This document shows positions 23,304 through 32,298 of a DNA stretch of 64,000 nt, piece after piece; within the stretch, counting starts at the first letter, position 1, and every line of letters starts with the position of its first letter. The stretch comes from Strigamia acuminata (lineage: Eukaryota > Arthropoda > Chilopoda > Geophilomorpha > Linotaeniidae). The notes beneath the pieces were generated by a model. The model searched no databases and had not been told where the DNA came from. It saw only the letters and a list, made by a program, of their open reading frames with translations. The stretch lies in assembly GCA_949358305.1 (NCBI GenBank), contig OX442314.1, forward strand, positions 47,624,581 to 47,688,580, in the 5' to 3' direction. The position numbers were made by a program, and so were the translations under genes.

Positions 23304-23727
23304 TAGCGCCAGCTCATTATTGTCGATTGGAGACATTTTCCAACCCAGATTGTTTATATGATCCATCTCTGGACCATTGCATTTGAGGTACCCATCTTAG
23401 AAACAAGTGCAAGTGGAAAAGTGGGATCCACCACCATGAAACAATTCAAATGAGAAATTCCATCCTGTCTTAATCAAACAAAGACCAAGAACAGCAGGAT
23501 TAAAATGTAAAATATTTGAGAGAAAATGTAAATGCCACATTCATATGGGAATGCGGTCCTACAATACAAATTCAATGTAAATGCCGCACATTGCGGTCTT
23601 ACAATACAAACTGCTAGTGAACCATCACGAACAAATGTAAACCACCGCGGAGTCCCTCCGGAGTTTACAGTCTAAGCCATCAAACGATCACAGGAATTTT
23701 TACCCGCTCGTTGTCGATTATCGTGTG
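23304..23727 (+). repeat. Duplicated 425-bp segment, copy 1
   Basis: From TAGCGCCAGCTCATTATTG to GATTATCGTGT, nearly identical to 26934-27357. It contains three of the hairpins described at 23527-23919. The two copies diverge sharply after GATTATCGTGT. Confidence 0.8.
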
Positions 23728-23919
23728 CTCCGTGAGTTGTCCGGGCACGCCTTCATCATCACAAGCAAACCTCTCGCCGTGAACCATCGCCAGTGTCTAC
23801 AAGCCACCGCGGAGTCCCTCCGGAGCTTGTAGTCCTTGCCATCATACGTACGAGAGCAATATTTTTCTCGGCGAGTCCGTCTCGCCATTTTGAAGCGCAA
23901 CAAACACCGTTTGTTGCGC
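23527..23919 (+). repeat. Cluster of hairpins with compensatory arms
   Basis: At least five stem-loops. (1) 23527-23563: TGTA...TACA with inner CATTC/GAATG. (2) 23576-23603: TGTAA...TTACA with inner CCGCA/TGCGG. (3) 23637-23668: GTAAAC/GTTTAC around a 20-base core. (4) 23797-23832: CTACAAGC/GCTTGTAG around the same 20-base core CACCGCGGAGTCCCTCCGGA. (5) 23895-23919: an 11-bp perfect stem GCGCAACAAAC with a 3-base loop. A smaller one, GGCGAG/CTCGCC, is at about 23870. Hairpins 1 and 2 recur at 27167, 60617 and (one) 63958. The identical core within different but complementary arms points to selection or copying of structure. Confidence 0.65.
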
Positions 23920-23931
23920 GCCAATTTTCGC

Positions 23932-24213
23932 GCTCAACAATTTTTGGAAACTTTATTTCGCAACGGTTTGACGTTAAACCTCAAGAAGTGTTGTTTCGAG
24001 GTGACGAAATTGACTTTTCTGGGCCACGTTATTTCGAAGAACGGAATTTCAGTTATTGAGTTGAAAGTGGAGGCCGTGCGAAACGCGACAGCACATTGAA
24101 ACGAGACGGAAATCAGGAGTTTCCTTGGATTAGTCAACTACTGCGCACGTTACATCCTGAATTTTGCGACAATAGCGAAGCTACTACGAATAATCGCGAG
24201 GAAACTTCTTTAA
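23932..24213 (+). pseudogene. Mag-like gypsy reverse transcriptase fragment
   Basis: Reads NGLTLNLKKCCFEVTKLTFLG and, after an in-frame TGA (24097-24099), NETEIRSFLGLVNYC. This is the RT thumb/connection region of mag-clade gypsy elements. It is close to Element 4 (NGLTLNLKKCCCGVSKVTFLG) and includes residues after NYC that Element 4 has lost. Truncated on both sides. Confidence 0.8.
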
Positions 24214-25009
24214 TGTAATTTCTGCGTTTACCATTCTATTACTGATCATTATTAAATCTTAGATGTCATATTTTTGCATTCTTTCATTTTGTAGTTAAAT
24301 TTCTTTACATTGGTACATTTGGCGTTATGTGCAATTTCTATATTGCAGCCAGCCGTCCATTTAGAAAATTTCAACAAAATCAAAATCGGCCATTTGTCCT
24401 GAATTGTTAGATGTCCTGGACAATGTGGATGTGTCGTGTTGTAGTAAACAACCACTAGGTGGCGACAATTTTAAGAGCCACCTGACTAAGGTGAGCTCAC
24501 ACCTGTTACGTGTAGATTAAATCACTTCATGTTATGACAGCAAACCAGGACTTCCTTATTTGTGTAATACCTCAGAATGCATTATATCTTTTGACGTAAA
24601 CGTGACATTTTTAATAAAGAAAAAATTTTCTTCTTTTTTCCTTTTTACAGACAACTGAAAATGGAACATAATTTAACCAATGCAACATTAGCAACAGTCG
24701 ATGAAGAGATGGAGGTAGACCGACGAGTAAAGAAAAGGTACTGGGTATATTTTTTTTTGGCTACTCGGCCCTTCACTGGTCGTTTGGGCGAACGGACGGG
24801 CGGAGAAGAAAAGAATCTTTATTCTCAGAAAGGAAAAGCCCAGCACGGGTAAATGCTCATCGTATTAAGAAATTGATGAAGTACCAGAACTGCAAATTGA
24901 CATTCACGGAATTTTGCTACAACTGCGTACACAGTGGCTGAACCAACGACAGCAAATACTCAACCACGTCCAACCATTGGCACCACGTGGTGAGCCATGG
25001 CTCATGTGG
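24214..25009 (+). repeat. Repeat unit copy 2, left part
   Basis: Parallel to 5640-6279 plus the start of 21899 on. It includes the exon-like ATG at 24661, the GC-rich CGGACGGGCGGAGAAG segment and, without any LTR element, the sequence GAAATTGATGAAGTACC, which gives the approximate empty site for Element 2. Confidence 0.65.
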
Positions 25010-25545
25010 AACAATTATTATATCCCCATCTGGAACTCTTCCTCCCGTCGTTTCAAGATTCCCCTCAAGACTGCGTATTACCGTGTTCTAAAGACCACTT
25101 ACAAGATTCCCACCGGAGCCCGCCTCACCCCCTACTGTAAACGCCTGAATATCCTCACCCTGTCCAATCTCCTGCGCCTAAATGACCTGTCTTCCTTGGC
25201 TGATACCATTCGTAACCCTGGACATCCCGCCCATTTAATCGCGGACTTCTACCAATCCGACGCTTCCACGCGGACCACCCGCCGCCACTTGTTTGAAGTC
25301 ACAGCCCGTGTCTCGAATTACAGAACAAACACCTTTCCTTTCCGCTGTACAGCGATGTGGAACGCCCTCCCTTTCGAGATCCGCGCTTCTGTCTTCGACT
25401 GCCCAGCTGCCAGATGCCAATTCCACTGCAGACACTTTCATCGCCGCCTGAAACATTACATTCTGTCGACCCAATAGCATTGTACTCCCTTCCCCGTGTT
25501 ATGCTCCATTGGGGCTTCAAAGAATAAAATAATAATAATAATAAT
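25010..25545 (+). mobile_element. 5'-truncated LINE insertion (RT C-terminus)
   Basis: Interrupts repeat unit copy 2 relative to copy 1. The open frame ending at a TAG (25475-25477) carries the cysteine/Trp-rich tail of a non-LTR retrotransposon polyprotein, with FRCTAMWNALPFEIR matching the usual WNxLP motif near the C-terminus of Jockey/CR1/I-type LINEs. The 3' end is an AATAAA followed by an AAT microsatellite tail. Short ATATCCC sequences flank it, a plausible target duplication. Heavily 5'-truncated, so it was dead on arrival. The exact LINE clade is not determined. Confidence 0.75.
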
Positions 25546-26930
25546 ATCCCTGTGATATTGATATCGATTCAACTTGAGATTAACGAGCTCTGCATTTTCC
25601 GGGATAATCTTTTTGCAATGTTGGATGCGTTTACTAATGGAGTATTAGGACTTGACCACTTTATTATGTAAGAAATCAAATTGGAATTTCATTAAATAGT
25701 TAATAGTTTCTCTAATTTTAGATGTATAGTCAGTTCAGAAAGTTTGGAATAATCCAAATTTTCATGAGCACATCACTGTTAGAAGGCATTTTGGCATTTG
25801 GCATTGCTGGAAAGCTCTCACTAAAATAAATAAAAATATTCTTAAAAGAGACATAATTTAGTTCTAGATTGAGCAAAAGAAAACTCCTGTAGGATGCATA
25901 GTTTTCCAGTAATCTGCTTTTGAATACACCACTAGTGTTCAAAAAGTTTGGAATAATTATTTTTAATACTTAGTGACATGCCTGCAGATTCATTATGAGA
26001 TGATCCCACGATTAGATCATGTGATACTAATACCATTGTTATATTTACATGGCTCTTTACATGTATGCGAGTCTTTGTTTTCCCAGGATTATTTAGGATT
26101 ATTTAGACCAACAAAAAACATGATTATATCACTAAATCAACCACCTAGCCATTGTTCAGCTATGAAAGGCTTATATTTTTAGGTCTAAACCATGATGAGA
26201 AGATCCATTTAGACATTTATTCTATTAGTTTTAATCCATTTATACATTTATTTTATTAGTTTTGATCCATTTAGCCATTTATTTTATAAGTTTTGATCCA
26301 TTTTGACATGGTTATTTCGGTTAGGCCAGACAACTTTATAGTCGTTTTATCAATTTGTAATTTGTTAAATGTATTTTCTGTGTTTACCACTGTATTCCTG
26401 ATCATTTTTAAATCTTAGATGTCATATTTTTGCATTCTTTTATTTTGTAGTTAAATTTCTTTACATTGATATTACCGTATATCTTCAAATAGTGCACCCG
26501 CGCACTATTTGCCATATTTGCAATTTCTATATTGCAGCCAGCCGTCCATTTAGGAAATTCCAACGAAATCCAAATCGGCCATCTGTGCTGATTGTTAGAT
26601 GTCCTGGACTAAGGTGAGCTCACACCTAATTAAATCATCATGCTATGACAGCAAACCAGGAGTTCCTAATTCGTGTACCGGTAATACCACAGGATGCATC
26701 ATATCTTTTGACGTAAAAAATTTCTTCTTTTTTCCTTTTTAGAGACAACTGAAAATAAAATCTATAATTTAACCAGTGCAACATTAGCAACAGCCGATAA
26801 AGAGATGAACGCTGAAGACGAACAACCAATAAAGAAAAGGTATCGGGTATATTTTTTTGGCCACTCGGTCCTTCACTGGTCGTTCGGGCGAATCGACGGG
26901 CGGAGAAGAAAATAATCTATGGATTTTGCC
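25546..26930 (+). repeat. Repeat unit copy 2 right part and copy 3 start
   Basis: Continues unit copy 2 (shared with 22030-23130) and, from about 26340, starts a third copy of the 5640-6279 type, with the exon-like segment again ending AAAGAAAAGGTA and the GGGCGGAGAAGAAAA segment. No intact gene seen. Confidence 0.6.
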
Positions 26931-26933
26931 AAT

Positions 26934-27357
26934 ACTAGCGCCAGCTCATTATTGTCGATTGGAGACATTTTCCAAACCAGATTGTTTATATGATCCATCT
27001 CTGGACCAATGCATTTGAGTTACCCACCTTAGAAACAAGTGCAAGTGGAAAAGTGGGATCCACCACCATGAAACAATTCAAATGAGAAATTCCATCCTGT
27101 CTTAATCAAACAAAGACCAAGAACAGCAGGATTAAAATGTAAAATATTTGAGAGAAAATGTAAATGCCACATTCATATGGGAATGCGGTCCTACAATACA
27201 AATTCAATGTAAATGCCGCACATTGCGGTCTTACAATACAAACTGCTAGTGAACCATCACGAACAAATGTAAACCACCGCGGAGTCCCTCCGGAGTTTAC
27301 AGTCTAAGCCATCAAACGATCACAGGAATTTTTACCCGCTCGTTGTCGATTATCGTG
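26934..27357 (+). repeat. Duplicated 425-bp segment, copy 2
   Basis: Nearly identical to 23304-23727, including hairpins 1 to 3. Joins directly to repeat copy 3 at the left. Confidence 0.8.
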
Positions 27358-27419
27358 TCTTATCCTGTCTTAATCAAACAAAGATCATTGACAGCAGGAT
27401 TAAAATGTAAAACATTTCA

Positions 27420-28075
27420 AAAATTCAATGTAAATGCCGCAACAAATATACCACTGAATCAGTTTCTACAGGGGTGACCACGAGGAGGTACAGAGTTGGA
27501 TTTTACACCCCCAATAAACAAGTTACGTGTTAATCAGAGATTAAAAACGTTCGAATCCAAATTAGGCCCTCGAATTGGCCGAGTGAAACAAAAGGGCGGC
27601 CATTGAAGTTCAAACTTGACCCGAATTCACGGAAAATGCTAAACAAAAAAGCAGTTTTCTTTTGAATCAATACCCAAATATTACGGAAAATCAAGTCGAA
27701 CAACATATTACCCAATAAAACATACCAGTGACCAATTCTAAATCAAATTCCAACGAATTTTCACGGCCCGAATCGACATGGAACATCACTGCTTAACGGC
27801 GAGGATGTGACTACGGGGTTTCCCGAGAGAAAACACGATTACCTGCTCGAAGTAGAAACAATCCTTAACACTGTAACAACAGAGGACCATTCCTTATGAC
27901 AATTTTTATATTCATTTGGTTGACTACAATTTAACACGAATTAATAAAGAATTTCAAAATCATCGAGCTTTAAATATTTCCAATTTTAATTCACACTATT
28001 AGAATTTATGACATGGTATATATATTTTTTTTAAATCCATTTTAATCGCCAACGTAATGATGAAAATCTTTTTAT
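27420..28075 (+). repeat. Dispersed repeat, also at 60830-61310
   Basis: From about 27465 (GGGGTGACCACGAGGAGG) to about 27990 it is clearly similar to 60843-61310. The following 27990-28075 part is similar to 61390-61505 in the opposite orientation, which suggests inverted terminal parts of an uncharacterised DNA element. No coding sequence seen. Confidence 0.55.
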
Positions 28076-28856
28076 TTACGACACAATCACCGAATAAAAG
28101 AAAAGCATCATTAATTTCACTTTCATTACAATGAAAAAAATAACAAGATCGAAGCCAGACTCACCAGATTCACCTCACGACAACTTTTATATTCATTCGT
28201 TCACATTACCAGAAAAATCGAAATTCGACACCGCAAATACCGTACAAGCTCCGCGCCTATTTTCCCATTTAAATAAAATACGGAGTACATAATAAAATAA
28301 AAAACCAAGTTTGTGAACTATAAACATGTGCCCCGGTGCTTCACTGCAGCACACTCGTTAAATCTAAAACATATTTCTTACTTTTTTATTCAAATTTTAT
28401 TGTTTTAGAAATGATAAACCATCATCAAAATGTAAATGACATTACATTATCTCTTCAATTATTTTTCGAAAAGATTTGTTACAAAAATGTTTGCGGATTG
28501 TCACGTTTAATGTTTAATCATCAATTCAGTACCGTAGCTTTGCTTTTAGTTATTATAATAATTATAATAATAATTACGTATGGTTCGCACAACTTTATTA
28601 AATTAAAATATCAAATAATCAAACAGAAAGTTGTTTCAATTTTGTGTAAAATATAATAAAAATGGATATACGGTACTGAATACTGTCATAAACAAATTAT
28701 TTGAATTTATTGATGATTGTAGCTCAATTTCTACGTTACACATGTCTACCGTAACGCACCACCTACGTCACCTTCATTTCACGTACTTAAAGGTGGATGT
28801 GGACACTCTCAAAGCATTCAGTCTCTGCTACCAACGCTTAACACCGACCAAACGAC
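28076..28856. other. AT-rich stretch upstream of zinc-finger gene
   Basis: Low-complexity AT-rich DNA with ATA/TAA runs near 28550-28580; the short ORFs are not convincing. It would contain the promoter of the gene that starts at 28857. Confidence 0.4.
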
Positions 28857-30029
28857 ATGTCCGAACAATACATCAACATCGACAACGAATTTCCCTTCGC
28901 CTGTGTACCTTGCGACAAAAAATTCACCGGCAACGCGCCCTACAAGCAGCATTTGGCCAGCGCAATGCACTTGACAAATGCGCAGGATTTTCCGTTTTCT
29001 TGTTTGGTTTGCTACAAGAAATTTACGGGCGAAAAACCGTATCAGCAGCACTTAGAGAGCGCAATGCACTCGAGAAATGCGCACGACGAAAACTGGCAGA
29101 GCGACGACGAAAACTGGCAGAACGACGACGAAAACTGGGAGAACGACGACGAATACTGGCAGAGCGACGACGAAAGTTGGGAGAACGGCGACGAATATTG
29201 GGAGAGTGACGACGAATACTGGGAGAGTGACGATGAATACTGGGAGAACGACGACGAAAATTGGGAGAGTGACGACGAAAGCTGGCAGAACGACGACCAA
29301 GACGAGGACGAAAATAAAGATAACAACGATCCCGAATGGGAACTGATGAGGAACATCCAAACGGACGACGAGCGCTATGAAATGGTGCACGAGAGATGGA
29401 AGAATTTAGTCATCCCAGATCCGACTATTAATCTAACGAGCCACACGAGCCGTTTGACGACAACTGCGGTTGTTCCTGTTGAAACTTGTGGGAAGAGAAA
29501 ACGGTTATCCGACGATAACGAGCAAGAAACGAAGAAAATGCGACGTTGTACGGAGTATTTAATCGACGAAATAAGGAAAGTGCTAGGGTGTTTGGAGGAC
29601 GTAAAGAACAGAAAGACGTACGACTACGAAAAAAGGAAAGAGCAGCTCCAGAATAAAATGGAGCTGCAGCAGGCGACGATTGATAAGCGCTTCCAATCGC
29701 TGAGCGAGAAATCGGACGAGTGGAGTGGAGCGCTAGAGAAGTTATGGGTAAAGACTGAAAAGACTAGCAACGAGCTGTACAGTAATTATTGTAGGAAATT
29801 AGATATTGTTACTACGCCGCTGCATTCGGAAATTGCTAATATGATAATCGAAAAAGACGAAATGTTGTCTTTGTACGAGTTTTACAGCGACTTGAACAAT
29901 TCTTCTCTTTCAAATGTCGACAGAAAATTGATCGATGAAATTAAGGCAGTCCGAAGTGTGTATACGATGATGCACAGTTTGTATACAGTACCAAATAGTA
30001 AAGTAAAGCGTTTTAAAAGTAAATTTTAA
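28857..30029 (+). CDS. Two-finger C2H2 protein with acidic Trp repeats
   Basis: 390 residues, single exon, from ATG 28857 to TAA. Two zinc fingers of the form C-x2-C-x12-H-x5-H lie at residues 16-38 and 49-71 (cores FTGNAPYKQHL and FTGEKPYQQHL), the wide H-x5-H spacing seen in RNA-binding/JAZ-type fingers. Residues about 75-160 are tandem 7-8-residue units of the form DDENW(Q/E)(N/S), strongly acidic with a Trp in each. Then comes a basic patch (GKRKRL near 210), a helical region with a likely coiled coil (about 235-330), and a C-terminal helix ending in basic residues (KVKRFKSKF). The repeats are also repeats in DNA and could vary in number. Several AATAAA-like signals follow the stop. I do not recognise an orthologue. 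A nuclear role is plausible but inferred. Confidence 0.7.
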   Translation: MSEQYINIDNEFPFACVPCDKKFTGNAPYKQHLASAMHLTNAQDFPFSCLVCYKKFTGEKPYQQHLESAMHSRNAHDENWQSDDENWQNDDENWENDDEYWQSDDESWENGDEYWESDDEYWESDDEYWENDDENWESDDESWQNDDQDEDENKDNNDPEWELMRNIQTDDERYEMVHERWKNLVIPDPTINLTSHTSRLTTTAVVPVETCGKRKRLSDDNEQETKKMRRCTEYLIDEIRKVLGCLEDVKNRKTYDYEKRKEQLQNKMELQQATIDKRFQSLSEKSDEWSGALEKLWVKTEKTSNELYSNYCRKLDIVTTPLHSEIANMIIEKDEMLSLYEFYSDLNNSSLSNVDRKLIDEIKAVRSVYTMMHSLYTVPNSKVKRFKSKF

Positions 30030-30092
30030 CTATGTGAAATAATAAATAAATAATAAATAAATAATAAAATAACTGTTGAGGATTAATTCAGG

Positions 30093-30827
30093 TTATGACT
30101 TCTCGGATTTTTCAGCTTTTTGTTGTTTCTTGTAGAAAAAACATTCCGCTTTTTCATGTCCGAGTCGTCCGCAAAAGTCGCACTTTTTGTCGTCCTTCTT
30201 TGGCCTTCGATTATTCTTGTTTTTTGACTTCTTCAATTTATCGATTTTTACAAACATCGCGTCTTGAGTGGAAAGTGCGGCGGCGACTTCGGCGAATGAT
30301 AGCAGGACGGACAAAGCACGAATTCCGCACCGAATTCCTGCATATTTCTCGGGCAAACTCTGCAACAATGCGGTTGTTGCAATTTTATCGCTCGTGATCT
30401 GCATGGCGTTCTCGTCGAGGATTCGGACAGTGTCGAAATAGAAACGCAAGTGTTTTTTCAGATCACCATCTGCTGCTAATCGTTTTGTCATTAAACTGTT
30501 GATCAGCATGGTAATTCTTACGTCATCTTCGTGCACTTCCTTTATTCGCTCGAACATGTCGTACGCACTTACGATCCCGACAATATGTTTCAATTGTTCG
30601 CCCGTCATGGAGCGAATTAAATCGGCCCTCGCCTTTCCGTTGGCTTTGTCCCATGCGAGAATAGCGGCGGCGTTTGTTGCAGGATCTTTAACGTCGGCTA
30701 TTGGTCGTGGATTCTTTGTTGTAAGTGTTTCCCACGTACCATTGTTGTAGCAAATTGCTTCGAGCTGCAGCTTCCACGTGTTATAATTTTCGTTGGTCAA
30801 TATTTCGATGCTGTGCGCTTCGGTCAT
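30093..30827 (-). CDS. Stand-alone copia-type Gag
   Basis: 244 residues from ATG 30827 to a TGA at 30093-30095. The N-terminal half matches copia Gag (the UBN2-like fold: NENYNTWKLQLEAICYNNG, later AYDMFERIKEV and LLQSLPEKYAGI). It ends with a Lys-rich stretch and one CCHC knuckle, CDFCGRLGHEKAEC (about residues 214-227). No protease, integrase or RT follows; the zinc-finger gene ends 64 bases away in convergent orientation. The frame is fully intact. It could be a retrocopy of a spliced gag-only RNA, as Drosophila copia makes, or a domesticated gag. The sequence alone does not decide between these. Confidence 0.75.
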   Translation of the reverse strand: MTEAHSIEILTNENYNTWKLQLEAICYNNGTWETLTTKNPRPIADVKDPATNAAAILAWDKANGKARADLIRSMTGEQLKHIVGIVSAYDMFERIKEVHEDDVRITMLINSLMTKRLAADGDLKKHLRFYFDTVRILDENAMQITSDKIATTALLQSLPEKYAGIRCGIRALSVLLSFAEVAAALSTQDAMFVKIDKLKKSKNKNNRRPKKDDKKCDFCGRLGHEKAECFFYKKQQKAEKSEKS

Positions 30828-30929
30828 TTTTAACAAATGCGACGAGAGACTTCAAGAGAGAATTAATTTTTATTTTAACACTTGGGGTTTATTTATCCAT
30901 AATACAATGAACGTCGCATGGACGTTTTG

Positions 30930-31440
30930 GGTCAATCTGACAACTAGTTGTTGTAAAAAGTTACCGGTATTCAAGAATAAAGACGTATTTTTTTTTGCTC
31001 TTCCTGCCTATTCTTACAAGTGATGACCAGTGATGAGTGGTCACTCTTCAACTCCTTCCCAGTGGCAGTCATGCTCCTGTTCAAGCTCTCGCCCTCATGC
31101 CAGAGGTTTTTCCACAGTTACAGCTTTCCAGGACCCACACCTGTCCTCCATCTCAATCAACCTGTCCGAGGTTGGAATTTGAAAAAATGCGACAGTTATA
31201 ATTGTGGTGACCCAGGCCGTTTTATTCGTTTTTGCCCACACCCGTGAACCAATAAAGACCAACAGGAACGTAGAGCGAATCGCGGCGTGCGGGGAAGCCA
31301 ACCCACATCACGAGGTCGTCGTCGTGGCGTATTCTACGCATCCAGAGTTAATTTAAGTGAGAGTTAGCCACATGAATGCGGATTATGGTATCTAATCTAG
31401 ATACAGGTTCCACTGATCATGTTTGCCATCACAGTAAATT
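30930..31440 (+). pseudogene. Decayed copia fragment (LTR end, knuckle, protease)
   Basis: Starts with the LTR-tail sequence shared with 23195-23290. It then has a degenerate knuckle CDSYNCGDPGRFIRFC with Arg in place of the usual His (about 31188-31235), a TGA soon after, an Arg/Gly-rich stretch, and in another frame the copia protease motif DTGSTDHVCHH (about 31402-31434). Frame changes and stops show it is dead. Confidence 0.7.
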
Positions 31441-31639
31441 GTTTTTACCCGCTTCCTTGTGTTTCAACCTTTAGACATTTCAAGCGACCAGGTGCAACGG
31501 CATACGTTTCTTTGGCTTTGTACTGTGTAAACGACGATCGTTTTTGCATTTCGGGTTTTTTGGTACCGCTGTCTTTTTCTCTGGATATTTTGAATTCCTT
31601 GTTAATACTTTCGGAATCTTAAACATTTTGGAGTTATTT

Positions 31640-31790
31640 AAATTGTAAGTGTTCGAACGGACTCCACTAACGAAATACACAGGAGACACAGGTTTAGTTA
31701 TTATTGTTGTCTAGGGGTATGATGAAGTGTCTCATGGTGCATTTCACAAATGCGATGGCTACCCGAGCCATCCCTAATCAGACCGCGTGC
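31640..31790 (-). mobile_element. LTR fragment of the Element 1 family
   Basis: Reverse complement aligns with 2826-2975 of the Element 1 LTR: CGAAATACACAGGAGACACA, CTAGGGGTATGATGAAGTG and CAGACCGCGTG are counterparts of its polyadenylation region. Diverged by substitutions and small gaps. It joins the sequence CTCATAAAGAACTGTTACA, which also follows the fragment at 61513-61570. Confidence 0.7.
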
Positions 31791-32298
31791 TCATAAAGAA
31801 CTGTTACACAAGATGCTTTACAGTGAAAGAAAATTGCTAAAATTTGTAAAATTTGGAAGAGTAACTTTAATTGGTCTCAGAAGGTTTAAATACAACAATG
31901 ACCATTCCTTTATGCAAGTAATTCAATCGTGGTGTGGAGAAATTCCTTTAAACATGAGTTCGTACAAACACTTTATGTTATCAAACCACAAATATAGTAA
32001 TATATCGACTACAAAGGACTCCAGATTTAGAATGAAAAAACACATTGATTCTTTTGAAAATGATAGCTGGAAGTGGAAAATTTTCATTTGACAGCACATA
32101 CATTCATGGATTATATTGACTGGACATATATTAACAGGTTTGACAACTGTAATGTTGTACACCTATGGACAAAAAAATCTTCACATGCTGTCAGGCTACT
32201 TCAGTTCCAAATGTGAAGATTTTTTTGACCATAGGCGTACATCCTAGCACTAGATAGCGCAAAATAACGGGCAAAAAATCAGTCAGGGAGAGGAGCGA
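31791..32298. other. Intergenic stretch with foldback
   Basis: 31791-31860 is shared with 61575-61650. A 113-codon ORF through here (to 32091) has no recognisable homology and I do not call it a gene. A near-perfect inverted repeat follows at 32162-32235. Confidence 0.4.
32162..32235. repeat. 74-bp inverted repeat
   Basis: Arms of 25 bases beginning CCTATGGACAAAAAAATC and ending GATTTTTTTGACCATAGG, one mismatch, 24-base loop. It could be a tiny foldback element or two ends of a decayed Tc1-like element. Confidence 0.7.

Noticed and set aside
23527-23603. CRISPR-like array
   Set aside because: Animal DNA, few units, unequal spacing, no identical repeat longer than the hairpin cores.
27540-27570. 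tRNA gene B-box (GTTCGAATCC)
   Set aside because: No A-box or cloverleaf around it; the related copy at 60930 has GTTCAAATCC.
28631-29209. 192-codon ORF ending in RRRKLAERRRKLGE repeats
   Set aside because: Out-of-frame reading of the same DNA repeat used by the zinc-finger gene.
29052-29390. Minus-strand ORFs with VVVLPVFVV-like repeats opposite the zinc-finger gene
   Set aside because: They are the antisense reading of the acidic Trp repeats.
31750-32091. 113-codon ORF between the LTR relic and the ARMC5-like gene
   Set aside because: Begins inside the LTR fragment, runs through AT-rich repeat sequence and shows no recognisable motif.
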